Assembly: GCA_949358305.1 (NCBI GenBank)
Contig: OX442324.1
Location: forward strand, 4,036,001-4,100,000
From: Strigamia acuminata
Taxonomy: Eukaryota; Arthropoda; Chilopoda; Geophilomorpha; Linotaeniidae
Direction: 5' to 3'
Length of the DNA stretch: 64,000 nt
The notes beneath the pieces were generated by a model that worked only from the letters and a program-made list of their open reading frames with translations, made no database searches and was not told where the DNA came from. The position numbers and the translations under genes are program-made. Positions 1 to 11,532 of the stretch are shown piece after piece; position 1 is the stretch's first letter, and every line of letters starts with the position of its first letter.

Positions 1-3000
1 AAAATTTAAAAATTCCTCATTTTTGTATAAAAAAAATTTTTTTTCTTTAAATTAACCTGTTTTTTCTTACCTATAGTTAAAATCCCTTTGCCATACATTT
101 TCTTCTCTTCCCCCCACCCAAACTTCACAATTTTTCCATAAATTTGAAAAATTTCTCACCAACTCAAGCATGAAACCCACTCATTTTAATCCATAAACTC
201 ACCTTTTTCTATACCTCCATAACAAAAAAAAATTATTGAAATATGACCAAAATCTCTTGCAGGCCTAATCTAAAATTTATGAATCTATCATTTGAAGGGG
301 TTACACACACAAACAATACATTCCCACCCTTTAATACTAATAAATTAAAGATTTGAAAAGAAAAAGAAACGAAAAGAAAAACCCACCAGAGGGGGGGAAG
401 AGAGAATAAAAAAAAAAATATATTTAAAAAAGAAAAACTCAATAACTTGTTTTGCCAACACATTTGATGAATAGTAATGAGTACGTCTTCGAAATAAGTA
501 TGTCCTTTCATCCCTTAAACTGATAAGAAGTAAAAAGAACGCAAAGTTTGGCTTCAAAACAAGTTTTGTCAACAAAAACTAGTCTTGTTGTGCGAATACA
601 AGTTTTGTTCGAGAAAAATGGACGGCGATTTACTCGTGGAAAAATTGTTGTAGGTCAATTCACCTTTTGGCCTTGTAATGACCACGAGTTTTTAGGTTTG
701 TGTGGGATTGGGAAAATCTCTTTTCCCCCACCCAAACTCTCCTCGCTCCTCGCTTTATTTGCAAGGTTCAAAAGAGAAGCGCAGCAGTGAAGTCAAACTG
801 TGAATGAAAGAGATTGCGCGACTTCCGGGTGTGAACACAATGAATAACGTTACCCACACATTTTTTCCCAATCAATCACCATGCACTTCACAGCTATGTA
901 CAGTTATTACTCAAAAACAAAAACTAAAAACAAAAATCCCCCATTTTTTTCCTCCAAAAAAAAAAAATTTTATTTAAAAAAAAAATAATTTTTTATTTTT
1001 TTTAAATCGATTGTCCAATAGGTGCTGAAGAGTTAAGTCGAACAAGTTGTCAATAGACGGACAAAGGGATTAAACTAGCCAAAAGTATGAAAGCAAAGCA
1101 AAAGACAAATTCATGGCACTTTTGCAGAAAGAAAAAGAATTGGGGGGGGGGGGGATAGACAACACAAGAAATGGAAAGGGGACAAGAATGCAGCTACAGG
1201 TAAAGGTATGTACCCCCACCTCCTTAACCCCCTGGCCAGAAGGCAGAGGCCACTGTCCCTCATGAATTAATCTTGTTTCGGCAAAGCACAACACAGAGAC
1301 CGAAGCCAAACCCACCTCGGCCAAGACCCGCACACGGGGGTCTCTTCAAAGCCACCCACGGGGTAAAGAAGAGTGGGAAAATGAAGACACATCCAAACTT
1401 CGCCTTCAAACCCATCAAAACAAACGACAACTTATTTCTTTCCCACAATTTCGCACGATTTCTATCACGTCATCCCAAGCCATCATGTGCCAATTGTCCA
1501 CATCTTCGGATCATTAAAAACTGTTTGTGTGTGCATTGTGGGAGATTATGAATGAGGTAAACAATGTCAGCACCTAGTCACCTACCTAGATCCATGGCCA
1601 ATGCGATTTCATGCCTGTTTAGGGAATAGGGAGAAGGGGGGGGCAGGGGGAGGGCGGTGTTTTAAGCTCCCCTCACTTCACTCAAACCGTTTTGTACTCA
1701 ATTTCAAGTAGGGAAATGCTTTTTTTAAATATATTTACTGTTTGGTCAACCTTTTTCTTGTTGTACGAGCTTTTATTTATTTATTTATTTATTTTTTTAA
1801 AAAAATTTTATTTTATTTTAAAAAATTCCAAAAAATAAAATTTAGTAGAAAAAAAAAATGTTTAAGAATAATCGATTTTTGGTTTGCCAAATTTTCCCCT
1901 CGGCTGGAAAAAAGTGTGTTACAACCTGCTCAAAATTGTTTACAACTTTGAGCTTAATTCAATGATTCTTTTCCCCCCTCTTACATCAGCCGTATATGGC
2001 AAAGCAATATTCTCACTCTTAGCCAACACAACACGTGTGGGTAGTTTAACTTTATCTCTCGACTTCATCAACCCTATCCCTTTATTATAGTTTCAAGCCG
2101 AAAAAACCCCCAACTGAGAATCCATGTGACGCTCACAAGGTTAACGCATAAAACCCAAGGTTACATTCATTTCCATTTGATTAAAATTAATGGCTATTTC
2201 TATTAAACGTCTTGACACTTTTCATCTCTTCTTCACTTGGAAATTTGACAAAATAAATACAACTCAATTTAAAATGATCATCTGGAAAAAAAAAATGCGA
2301 AGTGTTTTTGCTGGTTATCGATCATTGAAGTTTTGGAGCAATTTGAAGCAATATATGCTAATTTAAGGAGAATTAAATTCAAATTATGACAAAAATCTTT
2401 TTTATTTCACATATAATAAGTCAATTTGATGTAAATTTGGTATTAATTCAATTTATTTGTTAGAAATTGGATCGAGTCGAGAGCACGCAAAATGGCATTT
2501 AGTCCGGCCGAGGTAAGCTCATCTTGAGCCGCAGGAACAAAATATGTTGCCGTGCTAGTGATGCGTAGGAGATTTCTGTAGAAATTCGTTACTTTATTAC
2601 GAAATTTCCGAAAATTCGTGTCAAATTGACGTATTACGTATGCAATAAATCGAATTTCATGTTATCATAATTTAATTGGAATTTAAGCTTACCATTTGAT
2701 ATAATGGAAATCCAAGACAAATTTAAAAAAAATTTGATCATTATAGGTAATAAATACAATTCCAGTGCCGAAATCCATCGAAAATATTCAGTTCAATTGA
2801 TTTTAATTGCAAAATTTGTCAATTTTTCGAATTTAAAAAATCAATCCTTGAAAACAGATTGTTTATTTCAAGTGCTGGTGTCTGTGTGTGGTTGATGAAA
2901 TAGATAAACACAAGGGCACTCATTCCATCAAAGAATGCCACAAACACCATAAATTCCACAGGTGAAAAGGTCAGTAAAGTGAAAGTTAATGGTCAAAAAA

Positions 3001-3531
3001 AAAAATTGGAAAAAAAAAATCTCTTTTTTTTTTAAAATTTAAATTTAAATTTTATGAAAATTAAAATTATCTTATCCTAGTGCATGTATTGTAAGTATAC
3101 ATACCGTTTTAGATCCACGCTTAGTTATAAAAAAAAAGTAAATATATCAAATTATCATATTGTAATGAAATTTAAATTTATTATTAAGATAAAAATTTAA
3201 AAAACTAAAATCTATTTATCATGCCATCTTACCATTTCAAATCCACTATTAACCTACATTTATAACACTAAATAAATTTTAAACACTTGTCAACACGATT
3301 AAAAAATCAAATAATTCATCATAAATAACATTAGTATCAAAACTACCCCTTAAAACTGGCTTCTTTGCCCAACAACCTCGGTATAGTAACAATTCTCAAC
3401 GAGTTGAATAAAAATAAATCAAACCGGATTAAATTTATATTAAAAAGGTATCAGTAGGCCCGTTTTTCAGTCTTGGTTATAGTTTAGAACGTTTTAAGAC
3501 GGTTAAAGTGCGTTTTCTTGCGGTTGCTCAC
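1..3531. other. Intergenic or intronic, no supported gene
   Basis: No reading frame here looks like a known protein. The stretch is AT-rich with long A and T runs and holds a run of 13 G at 1142-1154. A less AT-rich patch at about 1190-1550 gives overlapping short frames on both strands without recognisable content. At 2491-2511 an ATG followed by six codons ends at a good-looking donor (GAG then gtaagc) and could be an isolated plus-strand first exon, but no partner exon was found. It may also be the first intron of the minus-strand gene whose first exon lies at 3532-3774. Confidence 0.5.
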
Positions 3532-3774
3532 CTTTTTCTGCTTCGCTTCGACGACATGAAGACGACGTGAGCGTAACAAGAGAACCGAAATGCTCGTTCC
3601 GACGACCAAACACACTGAAGGAAGAAGGTATTTATCCTTACGAAGAGCTGACATGGTCCTAATTCCCGCCGAAAATTGGTAAAAGTCTTTTCTCGGCCTC
3701 AAATAGCGAAGAAAATTTCGCCACGAGGCCGCCATCTTTGAACATGTGCAAGCAGTGCGCACGCGTGGATTCAA
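3532..3774 (-). CDS. Putative first exon of a mitochondrial membrane protein (partial)
   Basis: A minus-strand frame opens at 3774, with a better ATG inside CAAAGATGGCGGCC at about 3735. It reads through an Arg-rich, Asp/Glu-poor leader (MAASWRNFLRYLRPRK), typical of a mitochondrial presequence. A hydrophobic segment follows (YLLPSVCLVVGTSISVLLL), then RSRR and a Lys-rich end. The frame runs into AAAAAG followed by gtgagc at 3531, a consensus donor, so this looks like exon 1 of a longer gene running leftwards. No further exon is recognisable between 1 and 3530; the first intron may leave the window. The leader plus single transmembrane segment resembles inner-membrane proteins generally, and the family is not identified. 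The sequence around it is richer in CpG than the surroundings, as expected of a promoter. Confidence 0.5.
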
Positions 3775-4663
3775 TAAGCCGGAAGTTGTTGTGATGAGGA
3801 TGGAAATATATAGAGTAAATGATGATAGTTTCAGAGCAAAGATGAAATTAAGAAAAATATTCTCTCGTATTAAAAAATAAAATAACTCGAATCAAACAAT
3901 TTAGAATCGAAAATTTTGTAACGTGATCTTATACGACTGCTTGTGTTTGTATTGTTTAGTGGTGACGGCATACTTGCGCCATAAATATATTTTTTTCTTC
4001 TACTTTTTTGGTTAAGTGTCTATTAAACACAAATAAAAACAGAATTAGATTCTACCACCTTGCTTGGTGCCCTACCATACTCTTTGCTATTCAAGGCAGC
4101 TATTTTTACTCTAACTGGAATTTATTTTCGTGACGAGTCGACGCGAAAAAAAGAGAAGTAGTATTGAATTTTTTTTTTCTTTTTTTAAAAAAAAAAAAAC
4201 CAAAATGTCTGGTTTTTATATTTACAAGTGGCACGTGTAATAAAATTTAATTGAACGATGTTTTTTAAAAAAAAAATTTTAAAAATTTAAAAAAAAAACA
4301 TTTTTAGTTAATTAATTAATTTTTTTTAAAAAAGAAAAGAAGAAAAAAAAACAAGTTTTTTTTTTTTCCAATTACTAAAAACAAACTGCAAATAGTGGAG
4401 GCCAACTGAGCAGAAAACACAATGACCCAACAGCCTGAGGCTGCGAACTGAACAAATCGTTCGTCCATTCGCCAACAGACATCCGACGATCCTCTGGCGA
4501 AAGTCCAGAAAACCACAGTGAAACGCATGAGAAACATAACTGGTCTCAGCTCGACACACAAGCTTTTAACATCATTCAATCTCGAAGCGTTTTTGCGAAC
4601 CCAAAACCGAATTAATCGACGATGAAACCATCAAAACCGCACAAGTTAAAAAGATGAAGACAA
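3775..4663. other. Intergenic spacer and likely FGF 5' UTR exon
   Basis: The left part is AT-rich with no gene. From about 4380 the sequence becomes less AT-rich and leads into a consensus donor at 4681 (TTTCTAG then gtaagt), so about 4380-4663 is probably 5' UTR of the FGF gene. It contains several short upstream frames (for example ATG at 4421, stopping after nine codons), which could damp translation. Confidence 0.4.
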
Positions 4664-7600
4664 ATGGAGTGTGTTTCTAGGTAAGTCCCCACGAAATTCA
4701 AGGTTTTAAACGATGTACAAATCCCTTAGGGACTAGAGGGTTCAGTTTTATTCTTAGGTGCATTACTCTCTCAAGAATGACAGTACTCAATTGGCAACAC
4801 GACTATAAAGGAGTGAGACTATATAACTAAGTCAAAAAAGGAGTCTAAACATTAAATTTTTTTTCTGCATAAAATTTAATAAAAAAAAAAAATTTAAAAA
4901 AAAAAATTAATATTAATAAAATTTTATTTTTTATTTTTTATTAAAATGATTTTATTTTCGTGCGAGAAGTAATTTGTTCGTTTTAAGTCGGTTTTGAAGG
5001 TGGAGGGTGTCGAAGGGACAATAGGATTGAGAGGAAAGTGGGCTTTATGGGCTAAAAGAGAATAAAATCGGCAGACTTGTCACCGGGTACAGCTCGAGCC
5101 AATCTGACGCGACATGAGTAGGTGGGGTTGGCTGAGGGAAGTTTGGGTGGAGGGGGCGACGTGTTGCACTGACATATTCTCACTCGTGAGCTCGTCACTC
5201 GACCGTCATCAGCTTTCGCGTGTGCATTGCAGGAAGAGAAAAATTCACCTTGGAATACTTAGAATTTTTTTTTCTCTTTTTTTTTGTTGTTCTCTCTGCG
5301 CTTTGCTAGCAGTTGGAGCAGTGAAAAAGTGTGGTCTCGTCCCAAATACAAGAATCCTGAGTGATTGCATCAAGTCAGACATTAAATGTGCAGATGAATC
5401 GGCACGTGAATTACCTGCAGCTTTAATTCAGCACTGGATCCACGCTGTTCGTCGTGTTCGGCCACCACGGAGTTGCGACGTTGGTTGTGGTGGCTGGCTT
5501 GGGCCGTCACCAGTCGAGCATTGACGGCCGACGACGATACCAACAGCGCGGACTCATCGTTCGAGGACAGCGGTGCATCAGTGGGCGTGTGGCCCGACGA
5601 TTACAGATCGCGCTCGGTTAGAACTGCCAACCAAACCGTATTTCATCAGCTTTATTGCCGCACAGGATATCATTTACAAATACATGCAGATGGTACTGTC
5701 AATGGCACACGTTTGGATCACAGTCAAAAGGGTGAGTTGGTTGCATTTCTTTTCAACATTTTCTTCTTTTTTTTTTATTTTTAAACGTGATATTCGAACA
5801 TACCGGTGATACAATTCTCGAAAGGTCATTGCCACGCAAGACTTAACTAATTAAAATCGGCGCGTGGTGCTTTGACAATTTCGCGCCATCAAGCAGACTA
5901 GACGTGTCTCCTTCACAAAGGGTTAACGACAACGCTATAATCATTATATGTGTGGAGAAGAAAATTGCCATTGCCATTTGTACACGTTCCAATTTCTTAC
6001 GTAATTCCATTCGAAGTGATCACCCGGACTCACGGCCCGCACACGGCCATTTATAACCCTAGATCATGTTATTTATTTATTTTCAATTCGATACATTTAT
6101 TTTTATTACTTTTTCTTTCTTCTTTTAATTATTATTTTCTAATAAAGGATACTGTGTAGACAAGCACAACTTCAAGTCACACTTGTCACGGATCCTGGTA
6201 GGGTCAAATTTTGCCTTTATTTAAATTCAAAACATGAAATTCTCGTTTAAGTTAATTTATTTTTTATTTATTTAAAAATTGGATGTTTACTCGTCACTGC
6301 AGTCATGAGAACTGTCCCGCCCACAAACGAAAATGTTAAATGCTAAAAAACACGGCATTAATTGCCCAAAAAAATGACCTTAAAAACCCATATTAAATGG
6401 CCCCTCGAATGTAATTGCTCAAATTAAGCATAAAAACGATCGATCAAAATTGAAGAACGAAAAAAAAAGTGACAGAAACAGAAACGTTTTGTAAATAATC
6501 GAAACACTTTCCCACACTGCAATCACGCACGAAGGTGAAGCCAAACTTTTCAAATTTCGCTTCTATATATACATTTCTATCACTTCTTCTCGCGACCGAC
6601 CAACAAAGTAACAAACAATCAATCAATTTGATCATTTCTCTTACGAACGATTTCAATTTTCTATAAACAAACATTGACTCGAGTCTAAATATTTATTTCC
6701 ATGGGGCGAAGAAACGCATGTGTCCTGACACTTTCTCCAGATAAAAGAAAGTCTGAATGACCCCGACTGCTGACCAGGGTCACCTTTTTGTCACCACCAA
6801 ATGGGTGCCTGCAGCCCCAGGGCCACACAAACGCTTGTTTTTGTTAGTTAAAAGAGGGTTTTACCTATAAAAAAAATAGGTCAATGCTTGTTATATATTA
6901 TTTAGGGTTATTTCTCCCACGCGTCTCGAGTTTCCTTCATCTAAACAAGATGTCCACTTGTCACCACAACCCCATCCACCCACGCATCCTCTTGTTCTCT
7001 TGTCTATCAAGCAAAGGGGCTGCTATGACACTAATTACATCAGCCAAGCGTGTAATCCTAGGAACAACAAAAAGAATTTCTCTTTGAAACCCATGGGGCA
7101 CCCGCCAACTCACCTCACTCTCCCTCTGTCCCCTCACGCCCACATTGAGGGATGGCGCGTGTAGGACGCGTGGATAACACAACCCCCGCCCGACCGTCCG
7201 TATTCTTTCCTTATTCTCGATCCAGAACAGTTGTCAATTTTGTCAGCATTTGTTGTTTTTCAATGGAGCACAATGTTAGCTCACGTGAGTTTCTCCATTC
7301 ACGTGAGCTAACATTTCCATACTGAATTATAAACGAATTAATTTTATGTTATTCGTTTAAAATTCCGTTTGTTTGTTTGTTTGTTTGCGGCTATTTGATT
7401 CAAACTCCGTCGGCACACACAAAAAACATATCACAACGTAATTGCATGGAGAAAACCGGTTTAAGCTATACAAACTGTTACTGCTGTCTATTTAATTTAG
7501 GTTGTTTTGATGACTATTAACGGTAATAACTAAGATTATGGACTTAATCTCGGTGTTTAAATGCAATCAATAAAAGTCAAATCTGATTTATCTGCGAGTA

Positions 7601-8993
7601 GATAAATCAGATTTGATTTTCCTTACCTATGCAACGATTTTTAATTTCAAATTGATTTTTGTTTTTAAGTGTCGGCATTTTCTCGTGAATTGATAATCAA
7701 ACGGATGAAATTCTTTGCTTAATGAAGAGTTAAAGGCAACAAACTCGTTAATCAATCGCTGGACAGATGCCGAAAACTAAAATAGGTCTAAAGAGAAACA
7801 CGAAAAATCAAATGTCACATAACCATAAATAGAAAAATGGAAAATTTTCTTATCGGTGTTTAATTCTTTCTCGCAAGTAAAAACACAAACTGCAGAATTT
7901 TTTTTCTTCTTTCTTTTAAATTTTTTTTTTAAATAATTTAAAAAAGAAAAAATGTTCAGTTGAGATTGTTCACACCGAAGAAAAAGTCGGCCTCATAAAT
8001 TTTTCTTTTGGCTCTTATCGGTTCCATCAATTTAATAAACCTTTTCTCAATAGCGTCTTGTCTTTATCCCGAAAAGGAATGTGGCGAAAAACCCTTAAAG
8101 ACTTCTTAAATCTGCAAAAAAAAAAAAAAATTAAAAAAATTACATAGCTGACTTCCTGGTAAAGTGTAGATAAGTTACTTCAACACCATAAAATTAATAG
8201 GGCGATGAAAGATGTTAACTGAGCCATTGGATGAAATTACATAAATTGATAATAAAGAAAAAAAAAATTATTAAATTTTGTATTCTTTGGATTTCTGGGA
8301 AATATTTTAGAATACATTTTTTTATTTTAATTTGTCATTTCGATTTTTTTATTTTATTTTTATTTTTGCAGGACTTTTGCAGATTGTTTCAGCTGCTGTC
8401 GGTCTGGTGTCAGTTCTTGGAGTCGACAGTAATCTATTTCTCTGTATGAATCGAAAAGGAAGACTTTTTGGACTGGTAATTCAATTTTAATTTTTCATTT
8501 TTTTTTTACAAATTTTTTTTTTTGGCTAAAAAAAGACAATATCGAAGTAAAACCTTTTGTTTTGTATTTTCTCCAGTTCAAATTTCAATTTGCAACACCT
8601 TGTACATTTGAACTTGAAAGATGAGAAGTCTCACGTGCAATTTTATTAATTTTAACATATTTTTTTTTACTTATATTTTTCTATTTTTTTTTATAGGAAA
8701 AAAAGACGAACGAATGCATTTTTCAAGAAAAGATTTCCCAAGTTTGGTATAATACGTACGCTTCTTTCAAATATTCCTTGCAAAGGTTAAAGTGGTATGT
8801 GGCGTTGAACAAGAGAGGAAAACCACGACGTGGTGACCGCGCCAAAAAGAGGCAAAAGTTTACCCATTTCTTACTTCGACCCGTGGACGTGAAAAAATTG
8901 GAAATTCTATACGGAATTGAATACCTTGATCATATTTACAATTCTGCCTTGCAAAGGACAAGTAGTGGCAGCGAACAATACTTATGGCCGTGA
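4664..8993 (+). CDS. Fibroblast growth factor, FGF9/16/20 type
   Basis: Secreted ligand for FGF receptor tyrosine kinases. My model is exons 4664-4680, 5421-5731, 8372-8475 and 8697-8993, giving about 242 residues. Exon 2 carries a Trp/Leu-rich hydrophobic stretch ([11 protein letters not shown]) that should act as a signal or signal anchor, an acidic linker, then the start of the beta-trefoil ([19 protein letters not shown]). Exon 3 gives the core around [18 protein letters not shown]. Exon 4 gives [29 protein letters not shown] and [11 protein letters not shown], which match the FGF9 subfamily closely. The two introns inside the core sit where animal FGFs have them. The start is uncertain: exon 2 has no in-frame ATG after the stop at 5407. 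I use ATG 4664, whose phase joins exactly to the acceptor at 5420. An upstream alternative exon or a non-AUG start is possible. The family call is much surer than the first 45 residues. Confidence 0.88.
7272..7315. repeat. Perfect hairpin, 17-bp arms with CACGTG cores
   Basis: The left arm AATGTTAGCTCACGTGA (7272-7288) and right arm TCACGTGAGCTAACATT (7299-7315) are exact reverse complements around a 10-nt loop. A further ATGGA/TCCAT pairing lies just outside. Each arm carries CTCACGTGAG, itself a palindrome with an E-box. It lies in FGF intron 2. It could be a foldback element, a paired bHLH site or a small hairpin RNA; the stem is short for an animal miRNA precursor. Confidence 0.85.
7573..7620. 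repeat. Perfect hairpin, 17-bp arms extended by G-U and A-T pairs
   Basis: TCAAATCTGATTTATCT (7577-7593) and AGATAAATCAGATTTGA (7600-7616) are exact reverse complements around a 6-nt loop. One G-U pair and three A-T pairs extend the stem to 21 positions. It lies about 260 bp from the other hairpin in the same FGF intron but shares no sequence with it. Confidence 0.85.
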
Positions 8994-9793
8994 ATTGTCT
9001 TCAAGTGTACATAAATTCGCGGCGCATCGTTTCCATAAACTTCCATTATTTCGTCACAAATTGAGTGAAACTGATTGAATATTTTTCAAGGTCGTTCATT
9101 TTTCTTAAGTTCCTTCTATAAGCCAGAGATGAGAATTTATATTTATTTTAATTAAAAAAAAAAGTAAATGTTATTTATTGTGCATATATTTATTTGTGTA
9201 TTTTTAAGAAACAAAAGTAGTTGTCTTTTATATTTTTAACTAAACGTAACATCTTTTTGTTTTTATTTTTATTTGTTGTTTTTTTTTTCTTTCTTTCTTT
9301 CTGATAGGCCTAAAATTATTGGTACGCAACCAAATTTAACATCGTAATACGAAAGTAATTTGTAGATAAATAATGATAGTATTAATTATTAATGCAAATT
9401 GTATACCTTCTGCACATGAGAAATTATCGAGTAGGTAGAAATACGCACCAAATTTATACGTCAGAAACAGAAATTCTTCTCCAATGATTCAGTATTATAA
9501 CACTAGACGATTAATTTGTGAAATAAAAATGATGTACATTAATCATAACTGTGCGAGTGTGTTTTTTTTTTTTTTACAAACGTTGAAACTCGCGCTAACA
9601 AGCGCCATCGTCAGGCAAAAACTGAAATCGAATTTCAATTCTGTCGATTTTCAGTCATAAATTAAACACTATTGCCATCTAGCGGTCACATTTAGTACTA
9701 TTTTCATTTAACTTCTAAGCATTACAACTATATATATATACTTATTGTACGTATTTATACACAAAGAACATTGCACAAAACTGAAAAACATAC
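8994..9793. other. Intergenic, FGF 3' UTR and spacer
   Basis: Holds the FGF 3' UTR, with AATAAA-like sequences in AT-rich DNA around 9180 and 9520, then spacer. The only notable element is the CTCF-like site at 9673-9685. No gene seen. Confidence 0.5.
9673..9685 (-). promoter_or_regulatory. CTCF-like motif
   Basis: On the minus strand this reads CCGCTAGATGGCA, which fits the CTCF core CCASYAGRKGGCR with one mismatch. It lies between the FGF gene and the PRCP pseudogene. Confidence 0.4.
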
Positions 9794-10492
9794 CTAAATG
9801 TCATATTACTGGCAGATTGGATGCTTTCCTCCATAATTCAGAGTGGCCATCGTCGCTCGTGTAATTCTCCAATGAACTATATTAAAAGATGCTCAAACTT
9901 CCTAATAAAATATATATAATAATATGTATATATTTATATATTGAAAACGTAAAATAATTTTACTTGTACTCGTCAACCAGGAAGGGATGTGAAGAAAATA
10001 ATCCTCCAATGCATGTTCTGACGTCAAGTAACCACACTTTGGATTCTACAATTTGTAACACATTTTCGCCTATTGCCTTACTGAATAAAATAAATTCTCT
10101 TACAGTAATGATCGGCCTTAATATCGATGTTCCTTGTTCCGCAAAGATGAGCGATGAATTAAATTCTGATGTAATGTCCCACATAAACCTCTAATTAACA
10201 AGACATAATTATAGTTGTTCATCATACTGTGCTTTCGGAAAACACTTCAATATCGGCTTCATTTCCCACAACGTGTCGTTGATTAAATATCGTTGCAGGA
10301 AAGTATCTTCATTGCAAAACTCAATTGATCGACCTGTAATAAAATTTAGAACAAATTAAAAATAAAAAAGTATCATGTTGAGAATTATAAAATTGTATAC
10401 GGTACCTGATGTTTGATATAAAATGTTTCGTAAGAATATGACGTAACTTGGAGAAGTAAAGAAAGACACACCAACAGGAAAACAAAGACCAT
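9794..10492 (-). pseudogene. Degenerate partial duplicate of PRCP
   Basis: An unprocessed copy of the neighbouring PRCP gene. Exon 1 (ATG at 10490-10492) still encodes a fine signal peptide and ends YIKHQ at a donor, like YYYKQQ in the intact gene. The exon 2 copy has lost a base after AGTTTTGC and lacks about 50 bases present in the intact exon (the segment after the NETYW-equivalent), so the frame is broken. Pieces matching intact exons 3 and 4 follow (MWDITSEFNSSLIFAE; GTCAGAACATGCATTGGA). The oxyanion/nucleophile GGSYGG region and all middle exons are missing. The last piece (TATGGAGGAAAGCATCC...CCAGTAATATGACATTTAG) matches the end of intact exon 8. Introns are retained, so it arose by DNA duplication, not retroposition. 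Confidence 0.85.
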
Positions 10493-11532
10493 GCAACTGC
10501 TCGTGTTATTTCATCGTTAAAACGACATAGATATAGAATTGAATACAAACAATAAAGCTGTTGATTGCATGGCATGTGTATTTTCTGCATCATTAGCCAC
10601 GAGCTTCCATTGCTGTGCTTAGAAATATCCTTGACACAAAACACCAGCAAAAGTATGTTCATATCTTACAGCAATAACACTGATCAGCGTTGTTATCATA
10701 CCAATTTGTATATGATATTGCAATAGTGCTTTCCTGGTTGTTTTTGAATGCATTTTGCAATGCCTTTTTTCTGCGATTGCAATTCCGCCAGCTTCAGTCC
10801 ACCAACTTCAACCGAATTCTTTTGTTGTTTCACTAACAAAGGTCGTTGTTGCAGTTAATAATGTGAACTGTTTAAACAACACAACAAACGAAACGTTCTT
10901 CTGAATCATCATTTCTCAAAGACTGGCAGTAAACAAAAATAATTGTCACAATAGCAGGTTTCATTCAATATAGTAATGCATTTAACCCATTGTTCGCAAT
11001 AACGTGGAAGATGAACGATGCAGAATCTCGTGCGCACTGGATTTTAGAAAAAAAAGAATCGATGCACGACGACCAACCTGCTTGTTTTGACTAAATCAAT
11101 GAGAATAGACCACATATAGCTTCACCAGTCTATTCCGTTGACTGTCTTGCCAGTAACTGCTTCTCTGTTTTGAATACGTTGAAAACACTGAATTCATAAT
11201 CAAATGCCTTGGCTAAAACTCGCATGGTGCTTAACGATTGCGTGTCTACACAATGCCACGAGTCAGATAAATCAGACATTCTAACTGTTTCTGCCTGATT
11301 ACAAATTAATACCGTACACTTTTATTTCTTTTTTTTTTAGGATTCCTAAGATTACTACCGATTTTTTTACGAGTAAATTATTCAAAAAAATGCTACTAAA
11401 AAGCATCGTGTTTCGTAGCAACAAAAAATAAAACGTGTGGAGTGTTCAAAACTTTGCATAAAGAAACAACGTTTTGTAGTACAATTATCAAAAACACAAT
11501 GTATTTTAATTTGTGTATTACCAATTACAATA
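10493..11532. other. Spacer between PRCP pseudogene and PRCP
   Basis: About 1 kb without a recognisable gene. It is less AT-rich than most spacers here and may hold decayed sequence from the same duplication, but I could not align any part to PRCP. Confidence 0.4.

Larger units (their letters stand above)
5732..8371. other. FGF intron 2
   Basis: A 2.6-kb intron, by far the longest of this gene. It contains a GC-richer block at about 6700-7200 and two perfect-stem hairpins (7272-7315 and 7573-7620). No exon-like frame was found. It is a candidate location for cis-regulatory elements. Confidence 0.6.

Noticed and set aside
4316-4579. 87-codon minus frame with hydrophobic residues
   Set aside because: No donor, domain or partner exon; it overlaps the likely FGF 5' UTR on the other strand.
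5114-5524. 136-codon frame overlapping the FGF 5' region
   Set aside because: It is out of frame with the FGF core and contains no recognisable domain; the signal-peptide frame is the other one.
7272-7620. The two FGF-intron hairpins as conventional miRNA genes
   Set aside because: Stems of 17-21 bp are too short for a typical animal precursor and neither arm matches a miRNA I know; kept as structural repeats.
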